Positions 29,127-38,700 of a stretch of 64,000 nucleotides of DNA are shown in pieces. A model generated the notes under the pieces. The model saw only the letters and a list, made by a program, of their open reading frames with translations. It made no database searches and was not told the origin of the DNA. Where the stretch lies: contig QWII01000091.1 in the NCBI GenBank assembly GCA_021405325.1, positions 19,068-83,067 of the forward strand, read 5' to 3'. The translations under genes were made by a program, and so were the position numbers. Numbering within the stretch: the first letter of the stretch is position 1; the number at the start of each line of letters is the position of its first letter. Source of the stretch: Caldilinea sp. CFX5. GTDB taxonomy: Bacteria > Chloroflexota > Anaerolineae > Caldilineales > Caldilineaceae.

Positions 29127-30089
29127 ATGCAACGAGCGAGAAACCCAATGCCCGATTTGGACGCCCCGGTGATCGCCAAAGAGCGCATCCACACCGTTGG
29201 CCAGCATGAGCGGTTAACGATTGCGGTCGCCACCGACGGTTCAACGCACACACAACAAGCGGTGATTGTCGCTGGCCATCTGGCGCGCGTCCTGTCCGCC
29301 ACCTTGAAAGTATTGGTGACGGCCCGTCTGCGCAGCGGCGCCGCCTATGCGCAAAAGCTCATGCAGGTAACCCAGGCGCTTGTTCATGATCTGGAGCCGC
29401 AGCCGGAGTTGATCCCTTTGGTGGGGCCGACCGATGAAGTCATCGGCAATTATGTAGAGGCGCACGCCTTTGATTTGCTCGTCATGGGGGCATTCCAAGA
29501 TCGTGGCGCCGGTTCAGCCGCGGCTATCGGTGCAATGGCGCATCATCTATTGCGCTATGTCTCCACATCGGTCCTCGTGGTCAAACGTCCTACCTTGCAC
29601 AAATTGCTGGCCTGTATTGCGAGCGATGATGCGCCCATTGTCGATCTGGCGCTCCGTTGGACGCAAGCCCTTGGCGCTAAACTGCAATTCTTACATGTCC
29701 TCATCCCTGAAAGTGAACCGCCGTTGCAGTGGTCTGTTACCAGAAATATGCCCCTGAATGAAATTCTAGCGCGCGGCATCTATCTGCAGCGCCCCAAGCA
29801 TCTGGGTACGGCGCTGTTGCTGGATGATCTGTTACAACAGCCCACCCCGGTAGCCCACTTTCTACAAGAGACGATTGACAAAGTGGAAGCGGCTGGTTTT
29901 GATCGCCATGTTTTGGGCATCCAGCAGGGCAAGCTTACAGAGACCATTTTCGCTGTCGAAAAAGCGCAAACACCCGATCTGGTGATCATCGGCCGCCATT
30001 CCGACCCGGCGCATTTCGTCGGCAGCGCGGCCGATTATGTCAGTTCATTTGCGCCCCATTCCGTGCTTGTTGTCCATGAAGGGAGATAA
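29127..30089 (+). CDS. Universal stress protein with two UspA domains
   Basis: 320 residues with two tandem Usp folds, about 28-150 and about 155-318. The first starts LTIAVATDGSTHTQQAV and ends with SVLVVKRP. The second starts LLACIASDDAPIVDLAL and ends HSVLVVHEG. The ATP-binding signature G-x2-G-x9-G(S/T) is only partial in either half (GRHSDPAHFVGSAADYVSS in the second), so nucleotide binding is uncertain. The start is ATG 29127, with AGGAGG eight bases upstream. Usp proteins help cells survive starvation and oxidative stress; no partner is evident. Confidence 0.88.
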   Translation: MQRARNPMPDLDAPVIAKERIHTVGQHERLTIAVATDGSTHTQQAVIVAGHLARVLSATLKVLVTARLRSGAAYAQKLMQVTQALVHDLEPQPELIPLVGPTDEVIGNYVEAHAFDLLVMGAFQDRGAGSAAAIGAMAHHLLRYVSTSVLVVKRPTLHKLLACIASDDAPIVDLALRWTQALGAKLQFLHVLIPESEPPLQWSVTRNMPLNEILARGIYLQRPKHLGTALLLDDLLQQPTPVAHFLQETIDKVEAAGFDRHVLGIQQGKLTETIFAVEKAQTPDLVIIGRHSDPAHFVGSAADYVSSFAPHSVLVVHEGR

Positions 30090-30328
30090 CAGATGGTAGG
30101 CGCTTAGAAGGCCACTGCCCCTTGCGGACGCTCCTGGTTTTGCGGGAAACAGGGCGCCCGCAAGAGGTCGCCCCTACGGGAAGGAATTTTATTCTTTGGC
30201 ATGGCCTCAAATGTTGTTTAGGACTTTCACGTCGCATTAAAAACCGCAAAAATAATCTTTTCGGCAAAATTTTATTCCAGTTTTCATTTATGTAAACAAC
30301 AATGTCCCCAAAAAGCGCCGATAAAGGC

Positions 30329-30357
30329 TTGATCAAACCCGTTCAAGCTGCTATAAT
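30329..30357 (+). promoter_or_regulatory. Sigma-70-type promoter for the ncRNA candidate
   Basis: TTGATC at 30329-30334 and a perfect TATAAT at 30352-30357, separated by 17 bases. Transcription should start near 30364. There is no start codon with a convincing frame downstream, so it most likely drives a non-coding RNA. Confidence 0.65.
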
Positions 30358-30363
30358 AAAAGC

Positions 30364-30694
30364 AACCCAAGGGATTAACACAAAGAGTTATCAATCATGA
30401 ATCGTATTTACCTGAGTCTGTGACCCAGGTGTTCAACGTAGAAGCACTTTGCTTTTGATAAACGTGGCTGGTTAATCCTGCGGAAGCAAAGGAGTTCCGA
30501 GAAATTAAAAATAGCCTCATTCGGCAAGATCAATAAGTGCACAAAGATCAATAAGTGTAGGATTACTTTCTGCGCAAATAGAAAGGAGTCGTTACCGCAA
30601 AGAATGAGGTGAAGGTAAGGTTACTTGGAACCCAACACAACGACATAACAAAAGGGATTTATCCTGACAAGCAGGGTAAATCCCTTTTGTTTTA
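30364..30694 (+). ncRNA. Candidate structured non-coding RNA, about 330 nt
   Basis: A consensus promoter is followed by about 285 bases without a plausible protein frame and then by an intrinsic terminator. Several stems are visible: ACCTGAGTC with GACCCAGGT (30410-30430), AGAAGCA with TGCTTTT flanked by ACGT/ACGT (about 30437-30465), CGGAA with TTCCG (about 30480-30502), CTTTCT with AGAAAG, and an outer CCTCATTC with GAATGAGG enclosing a direct repeat of AAGATCAATAAGTG. It lacks the hallmarks of tmRNA, RNase P RNA and SRP RNA that I could check. A 6S-like or lineage-specific RNA is possible. It sits tail-to-tail with fbp. Confidence 0.5.
30650..30694 (+). terminator. Intrinsic terminator of the ncRNA candidate
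   Basis: AAAAGGGATTTA (30650-30661) pairs with TAAATCCCTTTT (30677-30688), followed by GTTTT. It lies 14 bases before the end of the convergent fbp gene and could work in both directions. Confidence 0.8.
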
Positions 30695-30707
30695 TGAGAT
30701 CAGACCG

Positions 30708-31736
30708 TTATGCCGCTTCGTTGCGCAGGTAGGCTTCCGCCTGTTCCACTAATTTCCGACTGCCGATAAAGAGCGGCACCCGTTGATGCAACCCCGTTGG
30801 CTCAATATCTAAAATCGACTGATACCCATCCGAGGCATAGCCGCCGGCTTGTTCCGCTAGAAAGGCGAGGGGCGCGGCTTCATAGAGCAGACGCAATTTG
30901 CCTTTGGCCTTGGCGCCCTTGCCTTCAGCGGGGTAGTAGAAGACGCCGCCGGCTAGGAGGTTGCGGTGGAAGTCCGCCACCAATGAGCCGATGTAGCGCA
31001 ACGAGAGCGCCATGCCTTCGCTGTTTTCGCCTTGCAACCAGCGGGTATATTGCTGCACCTCCGGCGACCAGCGCGGTTCATAGCCCTGGTTGACGCTATA
31101 ATATTTGGGCTTTTCCGGGATGCGAATGTTGGGATGCGAGAGCAGAAACTCACCAACGCGCGGGTCGAGGGTAAAGCCGTGGACACCCTGGCCGGTCGAG
31201 TAGACCATCATGGTGCTGGAGCCGTAGATAATATAGCCAGCGGCCACCAGATCGCGGCCCTTTTGCAGACAATCTTCCAACGTGCCGGGGCCGTCCGCCG
31301 ATTTGCGCCGGTGAATGGCAAAGATGGTACCGACACTCACGTTATAATCAATGTTGGAGGAGCCATCCAGCGGATCATAGAGGAGAACATACTTGCCGGT
31401 TTTGTGATGGTCGGGGATAGGGATGATCTCTTCTTCTTCTTCCGAGGCCATCACCGCCAGGCGCCCGGTGTGGTCGTTCATGCGGTAGATCGTGCGTTCG
31501 GCAAAGACATCGAGCTTTTGCACGGCATCGCCATGGACATTTTCCTCGTCGGTGCTACCCAAGATTTCAGCTAGGCCGGCGCGGGTGGTATGGCTGGCGA
31601 TGATCTTGGCGGAAAGCGCCAAGTCATAGAGCAGATTGGTTAACGTGCCGGTTGCCTCCGGAAAGTCACTCTGTTGCTCCAAAACATACCGTTCAATCGT
31701 CACAATCTTGTTGGAAAAAGAGCGTCCAATGTCCAT
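30708..31736 (-). CDS. fbp: Fructose-1,6-bisphosphatase, class I
   Basis: Hydrolyses fructose 1,6-bisphosphate to fructose 6-phosphate in gluconeogenesis. 342 residues, the normal class I length. The metal/substrate site shows the acidic SEEEEE stretch (98-103) and [10 protein letters not shown] (121-130). The later blocks [18 protein letters not shown] and a C-terminal [14 protein letters not shown], with the phosphate-binding region before it, are also conserved. ATG 31736 is chosen for its AAGGGGAT ribosome binding site; an upstream ATG 12 codons earlier is less likely. It stands in one direction with the L,D-transpeptidase gene but 212 bases apart. Confidence 0.97.
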   Translation of the reverse strand: MDIGRSFSNKIVTIERYVLEQQSDFPEATGTLTNLLYDLALSAKIIASHTTRAGLAEILGSTDEENVHGDAVQKLDVFAERTIYRMNDHTGRLAVMASEEEEEIIPIPDHHKTGKYVLLYDPLDGSSNIDYNVSVGTIFAIHRRKSADGPGTLEDCLQKGRDLVAAGYIIYGSSTMMVYSTGQGVHGFTLDPRVGEFLLSHPNIRIPEKPKYYSVNQGYEPRWSPEVQQYTRWLQGENSEGMALSLRYIGSLVADFHRNLLAGGVFYYPAEGKGAKAKGKLRLLYEAAPLAFLAEQAGGYASDGYQSILDIEPTGLHQRVPLFIGSRKLVEQAEAYLRNEAA

Positions 31737-31948
31737 CGCGATCCCCTTTCTGTCATTGAACTGGGCGGACACACCATGTTGATATGAAGTTGTTATACGA
31801 CTTGCAATGCTGTGAAAACGTAACCCTGGCGCCGTGCAAGAAGCCCGGCGCTTGCCAAGGGCAACTTACAGCGTATCATATCATGTTGCAAATGAGTTGC
31901 GCAGGTCTGTTTGCTGACAATGCGATAACAGTTAGGGAGACTTTACGA

Positions 31949-32803
31949 CTAATCATGAACAACCACTTCCGTCCCTACCGAGGCCCATTCGTAGAGCGCC
32001 TTGGCTTCCGCCACGCGCATGTTGACACAGCCGTGGCTGACCGGCGTGCCAAAGTTGTTGTGCCAGTAGGCGCCGTGGATGGCATAGCCGCGGAAGAAGT
32101 ACATAGTATAAGGCACATTCGGCGTGTCATAGCCGGGGCCGATCATACGTTCCAGGTCCAACTTGGTGCGAATTTTATACGTGCCGCGGACCGTCGGGTA
32201 CTCAGTGCGGCCGCTGCTGATGCTGGTGCGCAGAACGGCAGTCTCCCCTTGCCAGGCGATGAGGGTCTGGTCGCTAATATCCACTTCGATCCAGCGCCGG
32301 CCATCCGGTACACCCTGGCCCAAGGGCGCGGTGAGTTCGGGGTTGAGGACGCCGGGCTGATCGGTTGGCTGATCACCCGGTTCATCCGGGTTCGGGAGCG
32401 GATCGGGGGCGTTGGGGTTATCAATCGTGATCGACGTAAAGTATTCGTCGTAGTTCAGGTTGCTATGGACGACACGCAGCCGCAACCGGTGCTGTCCATT
32501 GGGATAGCGGGTTGTGTCCAGCGTTGCCAGTAGACCAGCCTCCGCTTGCCGTTTTTCACCAACGGCCAAAAAGGTGGCCTGCTTTTCATCACCGTTGATC
32601 AGCAGATCCAATTGCCATTTGCGGAAGGTGGTATGTTCAGCAATGCCGGTCACTGCGACCTGCCCTTGCAGCGCGGCATCGGCGGCCGGCGTCACCAGGC
32701 CGTTAGCGCTGGCAGCACGCAGCGGTTGTGGTGCGGCCCCCAACGCCGCAAAGACGAAGGCCAGCAGTAAAAGAGCGGATAATCTTCGCACAGATTGATA
32801 CAC
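31949..32803 (-). CDS. Secreted L,D-transpeptidase (YkuD domain)
   Basis: Cross-links peptidoglycan or attaches proteins to it. The signal peptide is residues 1-29 (cleavage near LRAAS). Residues about 35-130 form an Ig-like domain (GLVTPAADAALQGQVAVTG, with NGQHRLRLRVV), and a Pro/Asp-rich linker precedes the YkuD domain (about 160-284). The catalytic block is the familiar THG-type ending, here GTPVSHGCVNMR with H257 and nucleophile C259. Upstream HGAYWHNNFG supplies the partner His. The Ig-like domain probably positions the enzyme in the wall. The protein starts MYQSVRRLSALLLLAF. Confidence 0.93.
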   Translation of the reverse strand: MYQSVRRLSALLLLAFVFAALGAAPQPLRAASANGLVTPAADAALQGQVAVTGIAEHTTFRKWQLDLLINGDEKQATFLAVGEKRQAEAGLLATLDTTRYPNGQHRLRLRVVHSNLNYDEYFTSITIDNPNAPDPLPNPDEPGDQPTDQPGVLNPELTAPLGQGVPDGRRWIEVDISDQTLIAWQGETAVLRTSISSGRTEYPTVRGTYKIRTKLDLERMIGPGYDTPNVPYTMYFFRGYAIHGAYWHNNFGTPVSHGCVNMRVAEAKALYEWASVGTEVVVHD

Positions 32804-33302
32804 AGCACAATCTCCATTCCAGTTTGCCCGTGGATCGTGGCGTGATGATCAGTACATTGCACGGTAAAGGTTGTTGATAGTAAAAACAGACCTGCCCTAG
32901 CGGATACGCAAGGCAACTGCCTTACGTATCAATCATTTGTCGCTATCTTGCCAAAGGCTTGCGCCATTCGTCGGGAGCGCTTCTTCCAAAAAGAAGAACT
33001 TTGTTCGGAGCTTTTTGGTTCATGACAAGAGGATACAACAAAATAAAGCATTTGACCAGTGACAAACGTTGTACTGACGATCAGCGCTGGGCGTGCGTTG
33101 CACTGGTCAAACGAAGACGCTGCCAAGCAAAGATCGGTGACCAGTGCAACGCACGCCCTATGCCCCGGATCAGTGATCCGGGGCAAGTCCTTTACGCTGT
33201 GCGCCTATAGGAAAAAACAACGGACAGGTCTGACGGTAAGCTGGTGGAAGAAGATGAACAGAACGGGGTGCAACGTAGAAGAGAGCGACGACCAGCGACC
33301 GG
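32804..33302. other. Intergenic region holding one hairpin element, no gene recognised
   Basis: About 500 bases between the transpeptidase start and the greA stop. Overlapping short frames on both strands are not protein-like. The inverted repeat at 33089-33158 and a small palindrome CCCCGGATCAGTGATCCGGG (about 33163-33182) are the only structures seen. Confidence 0.55.
33089..33158. repeat. Perfect 21-bp inverted repeat, MITE-like
   Basis: Arms GGGCGTGCGTTGCACTGGTC(A) at 33089-33109 and its exact complement at 33138-33158, with a 28-base spacer. A partial third copy of the arm (TTTGACCAGTG) lies at about 33051. It is not made of short tandem words, so it is more like a compact mobile-element relic. 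Confidence 0.75.
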
Positions 33303-33779
33303 TTATTCGATCCGTATGATCTTAAAGGTAATCTCGCCGCCGGGTGTGTTGGCAACCACCTTGGCGCCCACCTTCCGGCCCATCAACGCTTTGCCGATGG
33401 GGCTTTCATTGCTGATGCGCCCATTTAACGGATCGGCTTCCAACGAACCGACAATGGTGTAGGTTTCATCAAAATTGGTGCCAGCTTCGCGCACAATGAC
33501 CGTGCGTCCCATGGAAACGATATTCGTGGCGGCTTCCCCTTCTTTGATGATCTGCACCCGCTTCAAAATGTTCTCCAACTCGCGGATACGCCCTTCCAGA
33601 AAGCCTTGCGCCGTCTTGGCTTCATCATAGCCGGCGTTCTCGCTCAAATCGCCTTCCTTGATCGCCTCGGAAATCATCTTCGCGATCTCTGGTCGTCGGG
33701 TTGTCGTCAGATATTCCAATTCTTCTTTTACTTTTTGCAGACCATCTTCGGTCAGGTAGACAGGTTGCTCGTTGCTCAT
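33303..33779 (-). CDS. greA: Transcription elongation factor GreA
   Basis: Rescues backtracked RNA polymerase by stimulating transcript cleavage. 158 residues: an N-terminal coiled coil (about 1-75), with the tip motif DLSENAGYDEAK carrying the conserved acidic pair (D/E), then a C-terminal FKBP-like domain with IVGSLEADP, SNESPIGKALMGRKVGD-type block and a final ITFKIIRIE strand. Length and domain order are standard. It starts with ATG 33779, following AGAAGAGA on the minus strand. It is not obviously part of an operon. Confidence 0.96.
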   Translation of the reverse strand: MSNEQPVYLTEDGLQKVKEELEYLTTTRRPEIAKMISEAIKEGDLSENAGYDEAKTAQGFLEGRIRELENILKRVQIIKEGEAATNIVSMGRTVIVREAGTNFDETYTIVGSLEADPLNGRISNESPIGKALMGRKVGAKVVANTPGGEITFKIIRIE

Positions 33780-33867
33780 TCTCTTCTCTCAATAACTACT
33801 CGGGATCTAGAAAGGTGGCGCTTTCCTAAATCAACACAACTTCCCTAAACTACTGTTTTGTGCCCTC

Positions 33868-34037
33868 AGTTATGCTCGGTAGTAAAGGCTTTAGCCTTCG
33901 GGGCGCCGGGAAGACTAATGAACATTAGGTAAATAAACCGGTAATCGTAGGTGCGGTTTGTAACCGCACTTGCTCCCTGGGAACCGTGCGGTTACAAACC
34001 GCACCTCTCCCATCAGTCTTTACTACCGAGCATAACT
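33868..34037. repeat. 170-bp nested inverted-repeat element, MITE-like
   Basis: Perfect 20-bp terminal arms (33868-33887 AGTTATGCTCGGTAGTAAAG and 34018-34037) enclose an inner perfect 21-bp inverted repeat (33949-33969 and 33986-34006, GTGCGGTTTGTAACCGCAC type). No transposase frame lies inside and no flanking duplication is evident. A degenerate relative of the inner part occurs near 35460-35505. Confidence 0.82.
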
Positions 34038-34582
34038 TCCGTAACAAAGTACGATAACGCTACCGGTAGCCGCCAGTGGCAGTCAGCAGTAGCACATTGC
34101 ATTTTTGCCAAACGACAATTTGTTCTTCCTGCACAAAGACAATATCATGGTTTGCATGAAACAGTCAGCAATGTCGCCACCAGATAGTCTGTTCATCAAC
34201 CGGATCAATCAGCGAGGCCCAGGGAAGACCCAAAACTGCAAATATAACAGTAGTCTTTGTGCAGTAACAGAAGCGCGGTATTGCGATTTAAACGTTTTTA
34301 GCACTGGATTTGTTTCGAACCAAAGGCCCAAAAAGAGCAAACTATAACTGTAAAAACAGTGCGTAGGGCTAGAGAATACAAAACACCGCCCAAAAGGCGG
34401 TGACCCGACAGCATCCTACCGGTAGAAAAAACCGATAAAACAATCTATAAGCCGACTGATAAAGCTTGCGGCAACATTTGTTTCGTTATTATACATCACT
34501 TCCTGCAATCTGTAAAATTAAGAGGATTCAGGATAGTCACATCAATCACCTTAGCATAATAAAGTTGGACTTGAGGGAAACG
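34038..34582. other. Intergenic region upstream of the DUF1684 gene
   Basis: About 545 A+T-rich bases. A small hairpin CACCGCC-CAAAA-GGCGGTG lies at 34384-34402, with no T tract directly after it. Two CTACCGGTAG-containing words (about 34062 and 34416) form a loosely spaced pair. A possible 80-codon frame at 34105 has no ribosome binding site or protein-like pattern. Nothing else recognised. Confidence 0.5.
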
Positions 34583-35410
34583 ATGCAAAGTTCTTTACCA
34601 GATTATACGGATAAACTACTGGCCCAACGCGCCCAGCGCGCCCAACAACTTCTCGCCGACCACAGTTGGTTGACCTTGGCCGGGCTGTTTTGGTTAGAAG
34701 AAGGGGTCAATTGCTTGGGCGCTGATCCCAACCACCCGGTCGTACTGAACGCTTCTGGTCTTCCCGCCGCCGCTGGTGTGATCGAATTGCACCAGGGCAT
34801 GTTGCGCCTACGGGTTGCGCCCGGCGTCACCATGACGCACCAGGGGCAGGCCGTGACGGAGTTGCTCCTGCGTGACGATATGAGCGGCGCCGCCGACTAT
34901 ATCACCATCGGCCCGCTCACCTTCCTGGTGATCAAACGGGGCGATCGTTATGCTGTTCGGCTTTATGACATCACCAACCCGGCGCGCCAACGTTTTCCCG
35001 GCTTATCCTGGTATCCCATCGACCCGGCGCTCTGCATGGAAGCGTACTATGAACCTTATGACTCGCCCCGCACTCTCGCCATTGTCACCGGACATGGGGA
35101 CATCACGCCTTCGGTCAATCCGGGCGCCGTCTACTTTACCGTGGCCGGTCACGAATGCCGTTTGGAAGCCGAAGAGCGGGGCGACAAATGCTTCTTCAAC
35201 TTCCGTGATCTCACCAACCGCGACACCACCTACCCGGCCGGTCGCTTCTTGTATACTGACGCTCCCGTAAGTGGAAAAGTTACGCTCGATTTCAACCAAG
35301 CCACCAATCCCTATTGCGCCTACACCCCCTACGCCACTTGTCCTCTGCCACCGGCGGGGAACAGTTTGCCGGTGCGGATTGAAGCGGGGGAGAAGCGGTA
35401 TGAAGGGTGA
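34583..35410 (+). CDS. DUF1684 family protein
   Basis: 275 residues of the uncharacterised DUF1684 family. The characteristic blocks are present: WLTLAGLFWLEEGVNCLGAD near the N-terminus, a central FLVIKRGDRYAVRLYDI and RQRFPGLSWYPIDP, and a C-terminal ANPYCAY-like block, NQATNPYCAYTPYATCPLPP. The final motif with conserved Asn/Pro/Tyr/Cys resembles a substrate or metal pocket, but no activity is established to my knowledge. No signal peptide is seen, so it is cytoplasmic. The ATG at 34583 follows GAGGG seven bases upstream. Confidence 0.87.
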   Translation: MQSSLPDYTDKLLAQRAQRAQQLLADHSWLTLAGLFWLEEGVNCLGADPNHPVVLNASGLPAAAGVIELHQGMLRLRVAPGVTMTHQGQAVTELLLRDDMSGAADYITIGPLTFLVIKRGDRYAVRLYDITNPARQRFPGLSWYPIDPALCMEAYYEPYDSPRTLAIVTGHGDITPSVNPGAVYFTVAGHECRLEAEERGDKCFFNFRDLTNRDTTYPAGRFLYTDAPVSGKVTLDFNQATNPYCAYTPYATCPLPPAGNSLPVRIEAGEKRYEG

Positions 35411-35543
35411 TAAGAAGACGGGAAGACAAGAAGAGCAAACGCGCGCCTGAGGGGAGCGCGTAATCGCACTTGTTCATGGGAGCCAGTGCGGTTTGTAACG
35501 CATCGGCATGGATAAGGACGTTGCATCGGAAAACCTGGAATAC

Positions 35544-35610
35544 CCGCCTGTCACCCTGAAAGGGTCTCTTGCGCTCAATAGGCGCGAGACCCTTTCAGGG
35601 TGACAGGCGG
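35544..35610. repeat. Perfect 25-bp inverted repeat, TGTCACCCTGAAAGGGTCTC type
   Basis: Arms 35544-35568 and 35586-35610 are exact complements. The spacer itself contains GCGC-TCAATAG-GCGC, which extends the stem. It is located in the ~300-base gap between DUF1684 and the NACHT gene, which also holds GAAGACAAGAAGA words at about 35413 and a degenerate copy of the inner repeat of the 33868 element. Confidence 0.85.
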
Positions 35611-35709
35611 CCCCAAGGTTTCCTTGAAAACCCTTGGATCTATGCTGATACAGTGCAAAACGCACCTAAAATTACCGAAACAATTAGGCAACCTTCGTTG
35701 CGCCCAGAG

Positions 35710-38700
35710 TTAACCTTCCGCTGTTGCTTCGGGGGCGGCGGCGAGACGTAAAAGAGCGCCGTAGGCGGCGTCACGCACCTCGGGGTCTTGGTCGGTTTGC
35801 ATGACTTGGGCCACCTTAGCGAAAACTTTGTCATTGCGGTAGAGCGGTTCCAGTTGGCCGAGAATGGTGGCAGCCTGTTTGCGCACCGCTGGGCCAGATT
35901 GAGGCAGATGATACCAGGGCTGAGTGGCGTAGTCCAGTGCTTCAAGTGCAGTCTCAATCGCCAGTTGACTTAATTCAACGTCGCAGTCATTGATCAACAA
36001 TCCCGCCATATCTAATCGTTTGAGCCAACTTTCCTCACCACGCTCATCATGAAGCAGGGCGAGCAGCTGAGGCATGAGATCTGTCGGTGGGCCATCAGGC
36101 AGGTTTAACAAAACTAGTGTTGCACCGCAACGTACGGGCCAAGCCGGACTATCTAGCAGTGAGACAACTTTAAATAATACATCTGGTTTTTCTGGTATAC
36201 GAACAGCAATATACTTTGCTAGCCAAGCGCGAAATTGACGAATACATTTCTGGTCATCTTCCGGCCTATCAGGCAAAGTTTCATATGCGACCCCAAGCCA
36301 GTTAATAAGTTCGTATAGTTCTAAATTCTCATCAATGCCATTATTCAGCAAAACTTGAAGTGCCTTTTGTTTCACGATACCATAATTATCGCCTCGAAAT
36401 CGACTAGTGATCGCGTCTCGTACAGTAGCATCAGTACCAACTGCATCGGCTAATGCCAGTATGGCTGCCTGTCGTACATCAAAATCATCATCATTAAGCA
36501 TAGTGACGATTGCATCACGCACTGTATTATCAGTGTTGACCAAGCCTGTTAGCGCCTGCACTGCGGCTTGGCGTACTTGCCAGCCATGATCATGAAGCTT
36601 AGCAAAGATAACGTCACGCATGTTACCATCAATTGAGATCATATAAGCTAAAGCTTGTACGGCGGCTTGCCGCACACTAGCATCATCATCATTGAGCTTA
36701 ATGACAACTACATTGCGTATAGCATCATCAGTGCTGACCAAGTCTGTTAGAGCCTGCACCGCCGCTTGCCGTACTTGCCAGTGACGATCGTCTAGCCTAG
36801 TAATGATGGCATTATGCACGACGTCATCGCTCTTAACCAAGTTTGCCAAGACTTGTACAGATGCTCCACGTATAAACTCGTTGATACTATCATTATTAAG
36901 TATGGCAAGGATTGTATCACGCACAGTAGTATTAGTGTTGACTGTACCGGCCAAGGCTAGCACAGCTGTTTTTCGTACCTGCCAATCCCGATCATTCAAT
37001 CTGGTAAGGATAATATTATGTACGGTGTCATTATTGTCAACCAAACTAGTTAGGGCCTCTACAACGGCTTTCCGTATCCGCCAGTCACTATCATCTAATT
37101 TAGCCATGAAAGCATCAAACACACGGGTATCACTTTGAAGCAAACATGTCAATGCTTGTATCGCCGCTTGCCGTGCGAACGTGTTATTGGCGTCAAGCAT
37201 AATAAGGATGGCGTCACGTACAGAGGAATCGGTACTAATAACCCCTGTTAATGCCTGTATTGCCGCTTGTTGGACACTAAAATTACTATCGTCGAGCATG
37301 GTGAGGATAGCATCGCGTACAGAAGCATCAGTATTGACTAATTGCCCAAGAATAGTTATTGTTTCTGCTTGCTTATGCCATGTATTACCTAGCAGGTGAT
37401 TAGTGATCGTTTGATAAGCGTTGTCATCAATACTACCCAAACTTTTTAGTGCCTGAACAGATGCATGCCTTACAAATCCAAGCGGATCATTATCTTCGTC
37501 CAACATAGCAAGTATGGTATTATATAAAATTGTATTGTTACTAACTAAACCCTTTAGCCCATTTACGACCGCAGCTCGTACCACACCATAATGATCATCG
37601 TCGTCGTTGAGCATGTTGAGCATAGTGCCGCGTATGAACATGTCGCTTTGGCTCAAAACCGCTAAAGCTTCCACTGCCGCAGCCCGCACGACCCCATAAT
37701 GATCATCATCGTCGTTGAGCAAATTGAGAATGGCGTCACGTACAAGTATGTCGCTTTGAGTCAAGCTTGCCAAGGCCTGTACTGCAGCCTGACGTACCTC
37801 ATAAGCGCTATCTGCAAGTTTAGTAAGAATTTCATCACGCACGAAGGGATCGCTTTGAACCAAAACTGCTAACGTCTGCACCACTTCACAGCGTACTTCA
37901 GAATTTTCATCGCTGAACATATTGAAAATGGCGTCACGTACAATAGGGTCATTTTTGACCAAACTCGCCAAAGCCGCCACTGCCGTTTGTCGTACTGACC
38001 AGTTACTGGCATTAAGTTTGTCAACGATGGTATTACGTATAGGTGCATTAATGTCTAATAATCCAATCAACGCTTGCATTGCAGTTCGCCGTATTGCCCC
38101 TGCACGATCGTCAAGTACGGTGAGAATAGCATCACATATAGCAGGATCATGGATAACCAAGCCTGCCAAAGCTTGTACTACCGCTTGCCGCACTAACCAG
38201 TCATTGTCATTGAGTTTGATGCTGATAGCTTTTCTTAATGCAAAGCCCTTCTCTTCTGTAAAAAATGGTTTAGTATTTCTAATAATTGATAGTTGCAAAT
38301 TTGTGTCGGCTAAACTGTTGAGGAGCAGCTTTTCTGCCTGATTTTGTCCAAGTCGTGCTAAATGCGCTAATCCATTGATAGCAAAAGCTTGGATCGTAGG
38401 GTTAGGGTCTGTATGTAGGGCGGCCAGTTGTTCATAGAGGATTTGATAGAGCGACTGGTTAATTCCCACATCATCAGCCATAGCGGCGGCAGCAAGAAAG
38501 AGATCGCGATGAAGCAATTCTTCATGATCATTATGGGCGTTGACAATGCGTTGTATCAGATCCGTAACTAGATCGCGCCGCTGTTCGATCACGCCCAACT
38601 GACCTGCACAGAGCAGGATTGGCTCGCGCCAACGGGGCAGGTGGAGGCGTGGTTGGAGGACCGCCCAGCGTTGCTCGGCATCCATGCGCGCCAATGCGCG

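Noticed and set aside
30364..30694. tmRNA, RNase P RNA or SRP RNA as identity of the ncRNA candidate
   Set aside because: No tag-peptide frame or tRNA-like ends, no RNase P conserved core and no SRP tetraloop region could be found.
34290..34330. GGTTCGAA-like string on the minus strand resembling a tRNA T-arm
   Set aside because: The arm does not pair properly and no anticodon or acceptor stem fits.
34105..34347. 80-codon frame in the gap before DUF1684
   Set aside because: No ribosome binding site, no pattern, biased composition.
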